DNA from: C-114 sp963719285
Lineage (GTDB): Bacteria; Chloroflexota; Limnocylindria; Limnocylindrales; CSP1-4
DNA: 64,000 bases
Direction of reading: 5' to 3'
Assembly: GCA_963719285.1 (NCBI GenBank)
Contig: CAVRBO010000001.1
Coordinates: 310,001-374,000 of the forward strand
A model generated the notes under the pieces. The model saw only the letters and a list, made by a program, of their open reading frames with translations, searched no databases and had not been told where the DNA came from. Shown piece by piece: positions 38,299-47,017 of the stretch. Positions within the stretch are counted from its first letter, which is position 1, and the number at the start of each line of letters is the position of its first letter. The position numbers and the translations under genes were made by a program.

Positions 38299-38994
38299 CT
38301 AGTAGAGCGTGTCGTCCGAGCGCGGGGGTTCGACCAGGCGATGGCGGAGGGCGAACGCGACCGCCTCGAGCTTCGAGTGGACGCGGAGCTTGCCCATGAT
38401 GTTCTGGACGTGCGTCCGGAGCGTGTTCGGGGCGATGTACAGCCGCTCGCAGATCTCGGGTGTCGACAGCCCTTCCGTGAGGGCCTTGAGGACTTCGAGT
38501 TCGCGCGGCGTGAGCGGGTCGATCTGGCGCCGCTCGGTGCCTCGATCCCGGGCGGCGGCCACGCGCTGGGCGATCCCGACGATGACGGAGCGGGGGAGCA
38601 GCGTCTCCCCGGCATGGGCGGCACGAACGGCCGTCACGACGTCTTCGACCGCCCGGTCCTTGGTGAGGTAGCCGTCCGCTCCCGCCTGGATCGATTCGAG
38701 GACCGTCTCGTCGTCGTTGAGCGCGGTCAGCATCACGACCCGGGCGGCCGGCCAGCGCGCCTTGATCTGGCGGGTCGCCTCGGCGCCGGTGCCGTCGGGC
38801 AGTCGGTAGTCCATCAGCACGACGTCGAGACGCTCACGGGCGATGGCCTTGGCCTCCGCGACGGTCGCCGCGATGCCCACCACGGAGATGTCGCTCTCGC
38901 TGGCCATCATCCGGGCCAGGGCGCCGGTCAGGAGCTGGTGGTCGTCCACGAGGAGGACGCGGATCGGCTTCGGATCGCCGGAACGGAGCGCCAA
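38299..38994 (-). CDS. NarL/LuxR-type two-component response regulator
   Basis: A 231-residue cytoplasmic regulator. The receiver domain (residues 10-130) has the acidic pair in VLLVDDHQ, the phosphorylated Asp in VVLMDYRLPDG, the Thr in VMLTALND and the Lys in GYLTKDRA. The C-terminal LuxR helix-turn-helix (about 160-220) reads LTPRELEVLKALTEGLSTPE and NTLRTHVQNIMGKL. No partner kinase is beside it. The start is TTG 38994 behind GGGAGGG. It is divergent from tyrA. Confidence 0.9.
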   Translation of the reverse strand: MALRSGDPKPIRVLLVDDHQLLTGALARMMASESDISVVGIAATVAEAKAIARERLDVVLMDYRLPDGTGAEATRQIKARWPAARVVMLTALNDDETVLESIQAGADGYLTKDRAVEDVVTAVRAAHAGETLLPRSVIVGIAQRVAAARDRGTERRQIDPLTPRELEVLKALTEGLSTPEICERLYIAPNTLRTHVQNIMGKLRVHSKLEAVAFALRHRLVEPPRSDDTLY

Positions 38995-39037
38995 GTTCCC
39001 TCCCTTGCGGCCCGGCCGTACCGGGACGCTCGGCCGA

Positions 39038-39043
39038 TCGTAT
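39038..39043 (-). promoter_or_regulatory. -10 box TACGAT of the response-regulator gene (minus strand)
   Basis: On the minus strand GTGATACGATCGG contains TACGAT, about 43 bases before the TTG start, leaving room for the GGGAGGG ribosome site. It stands back to back with the tyrA promoter. Confidence 0.5.
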
Positions 39044-39075
39044 CACCCTGTGTCCCGCGGACCGCCGCGCCCCGC

Positions 39076-39081
39076 GATAAT
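39076..39081 (+). promoter_or_regulatory. -10 box GATAAT of tyrA
   Basis: GATAAT (one base from TATAAT) ends six bases before ATG 39088, predicting a leaderless message. Confidence 0.6.
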
Positions 39082-39087
39082 CGGCCG

Positions 39088-39981
39088 ATGCGCATCGCAC
39101 TGCTCGGGCTGGGTCTCGTCGGCGGGTCGATCGCCCGGGCGCTCCGGGCGGGCGGCGCCGGATCGATGCCCGTCGAGCGGATCGTCGCCTGGTCGCCCAC
39201 GGCCGTCGGGCCGCGTGCGGCCGTGGAAGCGGGCGTTATCGATGCGGCCGCCGCCGGTGTCGCCGAGGCCGTCGCCGGCGCCGACCTCGTCATCCTCGCC
39301 GCACCCCCGACCGAGTGCCTGGATCTCATCTGGCTCCTCGGGGAGCTGCGCGACCGACTGGAGCCCGACGCCCTGGTGACCGACGTGGCGAGCACGAAGG
39401 CGCGGATCGTGGCTGCGGCCGTCGAGGCACGCCTGCCGTTCGTGGGCGGCCATCCGATGGCGGGGGCGGAGGCGACCGGCTTCGGCGCCTCGAGCGCGGA
39501 TCTGTTCCACGGCCGCGCCTGGGTCGTCGTTCCGGGCGCGACATCGCCGACCGGCGGCCCCGAGCGGGTCGACGCGCTCGCCCGCGCGTGCGGTGCGCGC
39601 CCGGTGCGGCTCGACGCCGCGACGCACGATCGCGCCGTCGCGGCGATCAGCCATGTGCCGCTCGTCATTGCCGCCGCCCTCGTGGAGGCCGTCCTTGGCG
39701 CGTCGGACGGATCGGAGCGGCCCGATCGCACGGTCGAGGCCGCCCTCGCCTCGAGCGGCTGGGCGAGCATGACCCGGCTCGCCCTCGGCTCGCCCCGGAT
39801 GGGAGCGGGGATCGCGGCGACCAATGCGTCGGAGATCGCCGCGGGCCTGCGGGAGGTGCGTGCGAGCCTCGACTCCTGGATCGACGCCCTCGAGACGGAC
39901 GCCGTCGACCCTGAGCCGCTCATCGAGCGGTTCAGCGCCGCTCGAGACCGGCTCGCGCGGATGGGCGACGAGCCCTCGTGA
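39088..39981 (+). CDS. tyrA: prephenate dehydrogenase family protein
   Basis: A 297-residue NAD(P)-dependent enzyme of tyrosine synthesis (prephenate to 4-hydroxyphenylpyruvate; arogenate is possible). The nucleotide-binding fold starts at residue 4, LLGLGLVGGSIARAL. Next come VTDVASTKARIV and the substrate-site motif FVGGHPMAGAEATGF, then ATHDRAVAAISHVPLVIAAAL of the helical dimer domain, all typical of TyrA. No ACT domain or chorismate mutase is fused. It starts immediately after a -10 box. The NUDIX-like gene overlaps its end by four bases. Confidence 0.88.
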   Translation: MRIALLGLGLVGGSIARALRAGGAGSMPVERIVAWSPTAVGPRAAVEAGVIDAAAAGVAEAVAGADLVILAAPPTECLDLIWLLGELRDRLEPDALVTDVASTKARIVAAAVEARLPFVGGHPMAGAEATGFGASSADLFHGRAWVVVPGATSPTGGPERVDALARACGARPVRLDAATHDRAVAAISHVPLVIAAALVEAVLGASDGSERPDRTVEAALASSGWASMTRLALGSPRMGAGIAATNASEIAAGLREVRASLDSWIDALETDAVDPEPLIERFSAARDRLARMGDEPS

Positions 39982-40574
39982 GCGGGGCAGCCCCCGAGCG
40001 TGTGCTGGTCGTCCCGCGCGATGTCGTGATCGCCGAACCCTGGCGCGGCCTTCGAACGGACCCGGCCGCCCTGGCCGAAGCGATCGCCGCGATCGATCGG
40101 CACGGCCGGTTCGAGCCGCGGGCCGCGATGGAGGTCGATCCGGCCTGGAAGCAGGTGATCCCGTACCTCGTACTGCGCGACGACGAACGCTGGTTCCTCA
40201 TGCGTCGCACGCGGGCCGGCGCCGACGTGCGGCTGCACGAGCGCTGGTCGATCGGGGTGGGCGGACACCTCAACCCGGGTGACCGCGACCTCGCCGGCGG
40301 ACTCGAGCGCGAGTGGCGCGAGGAGCTCGCCGCCGCCTTCGTCCCGGAGTTCCGGCCGGTCGGCCTGCTCAACGACGACGAGACGGACGTGGGGACCGTC
40401 CATGTCGGGGTCGTGTACGAGGCCGATGCCGCCGGCCGCACGGTGACCGTCCGCGAGGTCGACAAGCTGTCCGGGTCGTTCGCGCCCGGTAGCGAGGTGG
40501 CGGCGGTCCGGGACCGGCTCGAGAGCTGGAGTGAGCTCGTTTTCGACGCGTTGCGGGATCGCGCGCGTGCCTGA
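39978..40574 (+). CDS. NUDIX-like hydrolase
   Basis: A 198-residue protein with a degenerate NUDIX box: GVGGHLNPGDRDLAGGLERE followed by WREELAA. The REXXEE-like core is kept, but the glutamate expected five residues after the first Gly is not clearly in place. The preceding strand FLMRRTRAGADVRLHERWS matches related NUDIX proteins annotated as phosphoesterases. The substrate (a nucleoside diphosphate derivative) is unknown and activity is not certain. The start is GTG 39978, overlapping the tyrA stop. Confidence 0.72.
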   Translation: MSGAAPERVLVVPRDVVIAEPWRGLRTDPAALAEAIAAIDRHGRFEPRAAMEVDPAWKQVIPYLVLRDDERWFLMRRTRAGADVRLHERWSIGVGGHLNPGDRDLAGGLEREWREELAAAFVPEFRPVGLLNDDETDVGTVHVGVVYEADAAGRTVTVREVDKLSGSFAPGSEVAAVRDRLESWSELVFDALRDRARA

Positions 40575-40611
40575 GGGCGCCGGCGCGGCGGGCCGGCTCT
40601 GGCGGTGTGCC

Positions 40612-40617
40612 TATAAT
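40612..40617 (+). promoter_or_regulatory. -10 box TATAAT of CpaE-like gene 2
   Basis: A perfect TATAAT lies 62 bases before ATG 40680. It gives a leader of about 55 bases that includes GGGGAG shortly before the start. Confidence 0.6.
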
Positions 40618-40679
40618 CGGGTTCGCCGGGCCCACCGGCGCGACCACTGGGATCGCGATCACAGGATGATGGGGAGCTG

Positions 40680-41859
40680 ATGGCGGCCAAGATCCTCGTG
40701 GTGGACGACGACCCGGACGTCCAGCGGACGCTCGCGTACACCCTCAAGCAGGAGGGCTACCAGGTCGTCGTCGCGGGTGACGGCGCAGAGGGGTTCCGCC
40801 TGTGGTCGACCGAGAGTCCGGCCCTGATGTTGCTCGACATCATGCTGCCCAAGCTCGACGGGTACCAGGTGGCGGCCAAGATCCGGTCCGAGGAAGGCCC
40901 CACCGCCCACGTCCCGATCATCATGCTCACCGCCGAGCGGGAGGTGGAGCAGAAGGTCCGCGGCCTGCGGGCGGGCGCGGACGACTACCTCATCAAGCCG
41001 TTCCACACGGCCGAGCTGCTCGCCCGGATCAAGAGCCTGTTGGCCCGGTTCGCGCCGAGCGAGGCGCTCGTGGGGCGCCCACCCTTGGGCCGGGTCCACG
41101 TCTACTACGGCGCCAAGGGTGGCGTGGGCACCACGACGATCGCGATCAACGCGGCGATCGCCCTGCATCGCGAGCTCGGCCGCAAGGTCGCCCTCGTCGA
41201 CGGGAACCTGCAGTTCGGCGACCACCGGGTCTTCCTGGACCTGGGCCTGGACCGGCGGAGCATCGTCGACGTCGTGACCGCGCCGTCGATCGACATCGAC
41301 CTCATCCAGCAGATCCTCGTCCGCCACGACTCGGGCGTCGACCTGCTCCTCGCGCCGCCGTCGCCGGAGACCGCCGAGCTCGTGACCTCGGATCACATGC
41401 CGGTCATCCTGGACCAGCTCCGGACGGCCTACGACTACATCCTCATCGACATCGACAAGAAGCTCGATGAGATCAACCTGCGGATCCTCGACCTGGCCGA
41501 CGTCGATCTTCGTCGTCATGACCGCCGACCTGTCCTGCCTCAAGAACGTGCGTCTCGTCCTCGAGACGATCTCGAACCTGGGCTACGAGCACGACAAGGT
41601 CCGGCTGGTGCTGAACCGTTCGAACGCGTTCACCGGCATCAACGTGAAGAACGCCGAGGGCGCCCTGAAACGGACGATCGACCACCAGGTGGTGAACGAG
41701 TACCGCGGCGCGATCAGCGCCCTGAACAGCGGCGCGCCGTTCATGTTCACACGGGCGGATTCCCTCCTGGGGCGGTCGCTCCTCGAGTTCGCACGTGTCG
41801 TTGACAAGCTGGCCCCGGTCGGTGGCGGCCAGCTCGAGGCGTCGACCACTCGGAGCTGA
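40680..41859 (+). CDS. CpaE/TadZ-like protein 2: response-regulator receiver plus MinD-like domain, one frameshift
   Basis: About 392 residues after correcting one base. Residues 1-120 are a complete receiver (ILVVDDDPDVQ, LLDIMLPKLDG with the phospho-Asp, IMLTAERE, DYLIKPF). Residues 137 onward are a MinD/ParA-like domain whose Walker A reads AKGGVGTTT: the P-loop lysine is replaced by Thr, as is usual in CpaE/TadZ and unlike the copy at 11062. The frame shifts near 41502-41505 (DLADV then IFVVMTADLSCLKNV one frame over), an apparent extra G; the second frame runs to 41859. Probably a polar-localisation or pilus-assembly regulator. No Tad genes are adjacent. Confidence 0.8.
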
Positions 41860-41860
41860 G

Positions 41861-41883
41861 GGTCGAGTCGGGTCGAGTCGGGC
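41861..41883. repeat. 10-bp tandem repeat GGTCGAGTCG
   Basis: Two complete copies and a partial third follow directly after the CpaE-like stop, ahead of the comM promoter. Confidence 0.8.
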
Positions 41884-41941
41884 CGGGACGTCGGCGGGTC
41901 CGGGGTGAGCGCGAGATAAGTCCGCGGTGAGCGGGCGCCCG

Positions 41942-41947
41942 TAGCCT
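41942..41947 (+). promoter_or_regulatory. possible -10 box TAGCCT of comM
   Basis: TAGCCT ends seven bases before GTG 41955. It is a weaker match than other -10 boxes here but has the same leaderless spacing. Confidence 0.45.
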
Positions 41948-41954
41948 CTGGATC

Positions 41955-43523
41955 GTGCTTGCGACCGTGCTCTCCGCCACCGTCCACGGTCTCGACGGCC
42001 GGGTCGTCCGGGTCGAGGTGGACGTCGCGCCCGGGCTGCCGGGCTTCTCGATCGTCGGCCTGGCGGATACGGCCCTCCAGGAGGCCCGCGAGCGGGTCCG
42101 CGGCGCGATCCGGAACTGCGGGTTCACCTACCCGCCTCGCCGGATCACGGTCAATCTCGCGCCGGCGGACCTGCCGAAGCGGGGGGCGTCGCTCGACCTG
42201 GGTATCGCCGCCGCGATCCTGCTGGGGTCGGAGCAGGTACGGGCCGCGGGGCGGTGGGCGCTCGTCGGGGAGCTGTCGCTCGGCGGCGAGGTCCGTCCCG
42301 TGCCGGGCCTGCTGCCGATGGTGGCGGCCCTGGCTCGGCGCGGGGTACGGCGGGTCATCGTCCCGGCCGACGCGCTCGCCGAGGCGCGACTCGTCGCGGG
42401 GATCGAGGCCATCGGCGTCGCCGGCCTGGGCGAAGCCATGCAGGCCCTGCGGTCCGCGGCGTCACGCCGCCGGCTGCCCACCGTCGCGGCACGGGTCGAG
42501 GCGGCCCCGGACCTGGCGGCCGGCCGCGGGGATGAGCGATCGTCGCTCGGGCCGGAGCCCGATGTGCCGGACCTCTCGGACGTCCGCGGCCAGGTCGAGG
42601 CGCGGCGGGCCTTGGAGATCGCGCTCGCCGGGGGCCACGGGCTGCTGCTCATCGGTCCGCCGGGGGCGGGCAAGACGCTGCTCGCCCGGACGATCCCCGG
42701 GCTGCTTCCGCCGCTCGGCGACGCAGAGGCGTTGACGGCGACGATCGTCGACTCCGTGGCGGCGGAGCACCCGGTCGCCGGCCTCGTCCGCCGCCCTCCC
42801 TTCCGTGCCCCCCACCACACGATCTCCTACGCCGGCATGGTCGGCGGCGGGCCGCGGCTCACGCCCGGTGAAGTGACGATGGCGAACCACGGCGTGCTCT
42901 TCCTGGACGAGCTCCCCGAGTTCGACCGGGACGTGCTGGAGGCCCTCCGCCAGCCGCTCGAGGATGGCCGGGTGGCGATCGTCCGGGCCGGCCGGGCGGA
43001 GTCGTTCCCGGCGCACTTCCAGCTGGTCGCGGCGATGAACCCGTGCCCGTGTGGGATGGCAGGCACGGATCCACCGCGCTGCTCCTGCAGGACGGGTGTC
43101 CCGGAGCGCTACGCGGGGCGGGTCTCGGGGCCCCTGCGCGACCGGATCGACCTGTGGGTGGCGATGCCGCGCGTTCCACCGGCTCTCCTCGGCGAGTCGG
43201 CACGACCCGAGAGCAGCATGGCGGTGGCCGCCCGGATCGCGGCGGCTCGCGACCGCCAGGCGGCCCGGACGGGGCGGCTGAACGCGAGGGTCTCCGGCCG
43301 GGCGCTGCGCGCTGCCTGCGGGCTCGATCGGGCGACGGAGGCACGGGTCGTCGAACTCGCCGAGGCGGCGGAGCTCTCGGCCCGGGCCGCCGAACGCCTG
43401 CTCCGGGTCGCCCGCACGATCGCCGATCTGGCCGCGGCGGACCGGGTGGACGGGGCGGCCCTCGACGAAGCGGCACGTTATCGCGACCCGGCGCTCAGCG
43501 TCAGCCGCCGCGGAGCGGCCTGA
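41955..43523 (+). CDS. comM: YifB/ComM-family Mg-chelatase-like AAA+ ATPase
   Basis: A 522-residue AAA+ protein that in transformable bacteria promotes branch migration of incoming DNA. The N-terminal Lon-like domain (about 1-175) has VDVAPGLPGFSIVGLADTAL and ITVNLAPADLPKRGASLDLG. The AAA part has LLLIGPPGAGKTLLARTIPG, FRAPHHTISYAGMVGG, GVLFLDELPEFDRDVLEALR and four zinc-type cysteines in AMNPCPCG and CSC. The stop overlaps the dprA start (TGATG), so both competence-type genes are coupled. Confidence 0.93.
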   Translation: MLATVLSATVHGLDGRVVRVEVDVAPGLPGFSIVGLADTALQEARERVRGAIRNCGFTYPPRRITVNLAPADLPKRGASLDLGIAAAILLGSEQVRAAGRWALVGELSLGGEVRPVPGLLPMVAALARRGVRRVIVPADALAEARLVAGIEAIGVAGLGEAMQALRSAASRRRLPTVAARVEAAPDLAAGRGDERSSLGPEPDVPDLSDVRGQVEARRALEIALAGGHGLLLIGPPGAGKTLLARTIPGLLPPLGDAEALTATIVDSVAAEHPVAGLVRRPPFRAPHHTISYAGMVGGGPRLTPGEVTMANHGVLFLDELPEFDRDVLEALRQPLEDGRVAIVRAGRAESFPAHFQLVAAMNPCPCGMAGTDPPRCSCRTGVPERYAGRVSGPLRDRIDLWVAMPRVPPALLGESARPESSMAVAARIAAARDRQAARTGRLNARVSGRALRAACGLDRATEARVVELAEAAELSARAAERLLRVARTIADLAAADRVDGAALDEAARYRDPALSVSRRGAA

Positions 43524-44737
43524 TGCTCGGCGTCGGCACGCCGGGCGTCATGGCGCCGACGACCCTGCTCGAAGCGGCGTATCCGGGCATGGACGAGGAG
43601 CGGGACGCCTGGATCGTCCTCGCCTCGGTGGACGGCCTGGGCCCGGTCGCCTTCGGCTCCCTGCTCCGGCGGTTCGGGAGTGGCCGGTCGGTCCTCGAGG
43701 TCGCCCGCCGGCCGGGCGGGACGGCCGCGCTGATCGACCCGGTCGACCCGTGGCGGTTCGTCGACGCCGCGGTCGCCGATCGGATCGTGTCAGCCGCCGC
43801 GGACCCGGCAGCCATCGTGGGTCGCGTCCGCGAGAGCGGCGTCTCGGTCGTCACCCTGGAGGATCCGCTCTTCCCGCCACGGCTGTACGCGATCGAATTG
43901 CCGCCGCACCTCCTGTTCGTGCGCGGCGATCCGGCCGCGCTGGACCAGGCGCACGCGGTCGCGGTCGTGGGCACCCGGCGACCCACGGAGCTCGGACGGC
44001 GCATGGCCGCGCGGGTCGCGGCGGCGCTCGCCGACTCCGGCGCCTCGGTGGTGTCGGGCCTGGCCATGGGCATCGACGGAGCCGCGCATGCCGCGTGCGT
44101 GGCGGCCGGCGTTCCGACCGTCGCCGTCCTCGGCAGTGGGCATGCCCGGCTCTTCCCGCGCGCCCACGCCGGACTGGCCGAAGGGATCGTCGATGGAGGT
44201 GGCGCGATCGTGTCCGAGTTCCACCCGGACCTCCGGGCCACCAGGGGGACATTCCCTCGCCGCAACCGGCTGATCAGCGGCCTGAGTGACGCGACGATCG
44301 TCATCGAGGCGCCCCTCAAGAGCGGTGCATTGATCACCGCCAGCTGGGCCCTCGAGCAGGGTCGTGGCTGCTTCCTGCTCCCGGGCCCGATCGATGCCGA
44401 GACCTCGGCCGGCTGCCTCGCGTTCCTGCGCGAGTACGAGGGAGTGGCCCAGATCGTGGCCACGATCCCGGACCTGATCGGCGACCTCGACCTGCTCGGC
44501 GCGACCGATCGGGGACCGCGGACGGCCGCGGAGGTCGAGCTCGGCCTCGTGGAGCGGGCACTGGTCAACGCCCTCGTTCGAGGTGCCACGACGACCGACG
44601 ACCTCGTCCGGTCCACGGGCCAACCGGTGGCCACGATCCTCGGCGCGTTGACGCTCCTCGAGATGCGCGGGCTGGTCACGGTCGCCTACGGCAGGCACCG
44701 GCTCGCCGGCAGGCTCGCCGGGGCGGCTGTCGCCTGA
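43523..44737 (+). CDS. dprA: DNA-processing protein DprA
   Basis: A 404-residue protein that loads RecA on incoming single-stranded DNA. An N-terminal helix-hairpin-helix region (SVDGLGPVAFGSLLRRFGS) is followed by the Rossmann-like DprA core: VAVVGTRRPTELGRRMAARV, VVSGLAMGIDGAAHAACVAAG, TVAVLGSGHARLFPRAH, FPRRNRLISGLSDATIVIEA and SGALITASWALEQGRGCFLLPG. A C-terminal winged-helix domain (about 330-400) ends the protein. It starts within the comM stop and belongs with comM and topA in the familiar comM-dprA-topA order, here with two other genes inserted. Confidence 0.94.
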   Translation: MLGVGTPGVMAPTTLLEAAYPGMDEERDAWIVLASVDGLGPVAFGSLLRRFGSGRSVLEVARRPGGTAALIDPVDPWRFVDAAVADRIVSAAADPAAIVGRVRESGVSVVTLEDPLFPPRLYAIELPPHLLFVRGDPAALDQAHAVAVVGTRRPTELGRRMAARVAAALADSGASVVSGLAMGIDGAAHAACVAAGVPTVAVLGSGHARLFPRAHAGLAEGIVDGGGAIVSEFHPDLRATRGTFPRRNRLISGLSDATIVIEAPLKSGALITASWALEQGRGCFLLPGPIDAETSAGCLAFLREYEGVAQIVATIPDLIGDLDLLGATDRGPRTAAEVELGLVERALVNALVRGATTTDDLVRSTGQPVATILGALTLLEMRGLVTVAYGRHRLAGRLAGAAVA

Positions 44738-44759
44738 ACGGGGCGCGCTGGCACCGGCC

Positions 44760-44915
44760 GTGTTTGCCAGCCTCGCGAAGCCGGTGGTAGGGTACGCGCC
44801 GGGTCAGGCTCCCGAGTGAAGCGCCGGGTGGACCCCTCGGGAGTTGTCACCGACTCCCATGCCGGACAGCCGCGGGACGCCAACAGGCCCCAGCCTCGCG
44901 CCAGGAGACTGTCTA
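44760..44915 (+). promoter_or_regulatory. candidate structured 5' leader of the CAP-domain gene
   Basis: The 178-base gap after dprA contains a perfect 8-bp stem, CTCCCGAG (44809-44816) with CTCGGGAG (44836-44843). A GGGT-GG-ACCC hairpin stacks directly on its 3' arm, with a TGAAGCGCC bulge. Further downstream are ACAGC and CAGCCTCGCGCC blocks and a strong AGGAGA before the start. The order loosely recalls c-di-AMP (ydaO-type) riboswitches, which often precede wall-enzyme genes, but key conserved blocks are not clearly present. Confidence 0.35.
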
Positions 44916-46550
44916 TTGCGAAAGCTCGCTGCCGCGGTCCTGGCCCTCCCGATCCTGCTGCCCATCTACCTTCCGGTCGTCCTGCGGCGCTCGATCGCGC
45001 TTCGGGTGGCGCTGGCGCTCGGCGTCGGCACGGTGCTCGGCCTCGGGGCCCTCGGGATCGTCGCGCCGCGCCAGACCGTCGCGGTCCCTGCCTCCACCCC
45101 GGCTCCGGTCGCCACGACGGCGTTCGGGCCCGTGGTCCGGGCGGGCGTCGCGCCGAATGCCGGCCTGGACGTGACCTTCTCGCAGGCCATGGACCGGGCC
45201 TCGGTCGCCTCGGCGGTCTCCGTCACCCCGGCCGTGGCTGTCGCGCTCTCATGGGACAGCGCGTCGAGAGCCGTGACGATCCGTCCTGCCTCGACGTGGG
45301 CGCCGGCGACGCTCTATTCGATCACCGTGGGCGCCGCGGCCGCGGACGCGTCGGGCCACCGGCTCGGTGCCCCCGTGCACGCCGCGTTCGTCACCCGCGC
45401 GGCGACGCAGGCGAAGATCGAGGCCACGGCGCCGCTCGCCTCGGGCGTCGCCGTCGGGACCGCGTTCACCGTTTCGTTCGATCGTCCGGTGGACATCGTG
45501 GCGGCCCAGGCCGCGTTCCACATCGCCCCCACGATCAAGGGCACCATGGTCGCCGCGATCGGACCCGAGGCCGGCGACGCGTTCACGTTCACGCCGTCCG
45601 CCCCGCTCGATCCGGACGTCGCCTACCAGGCGAGTCTCGACGGAGCGATCGTCGATGTCGATGGTGCGCCGGTGGAGGCGCCCGACGCGCTGACCGTGAC
45701 CCCGGTGAGCGGCCCACAGGTCGTCCGCTTCCGACCACGGAACGGGACCACCGACGTCGTCCGGGATGCCCGGCTGTCCGTCCGATTCACCCAGCCGATG
45801 AACCACAAGTCGACGAAGGCCGCCTGGTCCGCGACGGCGAACGGCGTCCGGCTGGCGGGGACCTTCCTGTGGGGCGAGAACGACACGGTCATGGCGTTCC
45901 TGCCGTCGAAGGTCTTGCCGGCCGGGGCGAAGATCGTCATGACCGTGGGCGTCGGCGCGACGTCGACGACCGGCGTGCCGCTCGACAAGGTCACGATCGC
46001 AACGGCGACGGTGGGCAAGCCCGCCAAGAAGACGGCGTCGAGCGCGCCGCCGCCGAAGACCACGCCGATCTCGCACGGCGGCACGGTCGGCAGTGGCAGC
46101 TGGTACGCGGTCGAGAAGTACTACCTCAAGCTCATGAACTGCACCCGGACCGGCGGCTGGGTCACGTCATCGGGTTCGTGCAGCAGCCCCGGCGGGCTCT
46201 CGACGCCACCGATCGTCCTCGACGCCGGCCTGTCGGACAAGGTCTCCCGACCGTACGCCAAGCTCCTCGCGACGGGCGGTGCCTGCGACCACTTCATCAA
46301 CGGGACGCCGACGGACCGACTCCATCGGGCCGGCTACAGCGGCTGGGCTGCCGAGAACATCGGCTGTCGGTCGGCCCCCAACGGCTTCGCGTCGGTGCTC
46401 GGGACGCACCTCTTCTTCCAGGCCGAGAAGCCGTGCGGCGGGTACTGCCACTACGCGAACCTGATGAACCCCGCGTACAAGAAGTGCGGGATCGGGGTCT
46501 GGATCGCGCACGGCCGGGTCCGCCTCGTCATCGACTTCTACCACTCCTGA
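44916..46550 (+). CDS. secreted or membrane-anchored protein with Ig-like (Big_5) domains and a C-terminal CAP domain
   Basis: About 544 residues. An N-terminal hydrophobic region (residues 3-25 and 28-50, with Arg-Arg between) serves as signal or anchor. Three repeats of bacterial Ig-like SbsA type follow (about 70-155, 160-250 and 260-350: e.g. LDVTFSQAMDRASV and LSVRFTQPMNHKST). A Lys/Ser/Pro linker leads to a CAP/SCP domain (about 400-544): CDHFINGT, AGYSGWAAENIGC and HYANLMNPAYKKCGIGVW, with six cysteines probably in disulfides. CAP proteins are extracellular and varied in role. The start is TTG 44916 after AGGAGA; TTG 44844 is an alternative. Confidence 0.8.
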   Translation: MRKLAAAVLALPILLPIYLPVVLRRSIALRVALALGVGTVLGLGALGIVAPRQTVAVPASTPAPVATTAFGPVVRAGVAPNAGLDVTFSQAMDRASVASAVSVTPAVAVALSWDSASRAVTIRPASTWAPATLYSITVGAAAADASGHRLGAPVHAAFVTRAATQAKIEATAPLASGVAVGTAFTVSFDRPVDIVAAQAAFHIAPTIKGTMVAAIGPEAGDAFTFTPSAPLDPDVAYQASLDGAIVDVDGAPVEAPDALTVTPVSGPQVVRFRPRNGTTDVVRDARLSVRFTQPMNHKSTKAAWSATANGVRLAGTFLWGENDTVMAFLPSKVLPAGAKIVMTVGVGATSTTGVPLDKVTIATATVGKPAKKTASSAPPPKTTPISHGGTVGSGSWYAVEKYYLKLMNCTRTGGWVTSSGSCSSPGGLSTPPIVLDAGLSDKVSRPYAKLLATGGACDHFINGTPTDRLHRAGYSGWAAENIGCRSAPNGFASVLGTHLFFQAEKPCGGYCHYANLMNPAYKKCGIGVWIAHGRVRLVIDFYHS

Positions 46551-46562
46551 GGGCGGCCAGGC

Positions 46563-46910
46563 ATGATCCGCGACGCCGTCCTGCACCTCAAGAGCGAGCA
46601 ACCACTGCTGGTCGATCTCGACGCGCTGCCCGAGCCGGGTGACAACCTCATCATCTGCTCGAACCTGCGGATGATGAACGGGAACCGCCCCGTGTTCATC
46701 GACGAGATCGCCTCGACGTTCGTCTTCCCGATGGAGTTCGTCCGGTTCATCGAGATCCCGCCGAAGGCCATGGCGGGGTTCGACCGGATGGGACGGCCGG
46801 AAAGCGATCGCCCCGCCGTCGCGGCGCGTGCGGACGGCCGGTCCGCGCCGGTCGTCGAGGAGGAACCGGAGATCGACGAGGACTTCCTCAAGCGAGTGCG
46901 CGACGTCTGA
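46563..46910 (+). CDS. small conserved-looking hypothetical protein
   Basis: A 115-residue soluble protein, not recognised. The first 75 residues look like a compact beta-rich domain (LLVDLDALPEPGDNLIICSN, then RPVFIDEIASTFVFPMEFVRF). The last 35 are acidic and disordered-looking. It lies 12 bases after the CAP gene stop and ends 107 bases before topA, so it is probably co-transcribed with the CAP gene. The start is ATG 46563. No function can be inferred. Confidence 0.6.
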   Translation: MIRDAVLHLKSEQPLLVDLDALPEPGDNLIICSNLRMMNGNRPVFIDEIASTFVFPMEFVRFIEIPPKAMAGFDRMGRPESDRPAVAARADGRSAPVVEEEPEIDEDFLKRVRDV

Positions 46911-46931
46911 CCCGTCGGCGGCCCTCGCGCG

Positions 46932-46946
46932 CACCGCTTCGCGGTG
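46932..46946. terminator. short hairpin before topA
   Basis: CACCGC and GCGGTG pair around TTC, a compact stem-loop 21 bases after the small gene's stop. No T-run follows, so the terminator role is tentative. Confidence 0.4.
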
Positions 46947-47003
46947 AGCCGGCGGTGATCCGAGGCTGAGGCCCGCTCAAGCGGCCGTGCAGGAGTCGGG
47001 TGC

Positions 47004-47009
47004 TAGACT
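47004..47009 (+). promoter_or_regulatory. -10 box TAGACT of topA
   Basis: TAGACT ends eight bases before ATG 47018, in the leaderless arrangement. It would drive the topA-to-murE gene chain. Confidence 0.6.
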
Positions 47010-47017
47010 CCCCGGCG

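Noticed and set aside
41460..41520. Programmed ribosomal frameshifting in CpaE-like gene 2
   Set aside because: No slippery heptamer, internal Shine-Dalgarno or clear downstream structure. The break resembles the likely assembly errors in murJ and other genes of this window.
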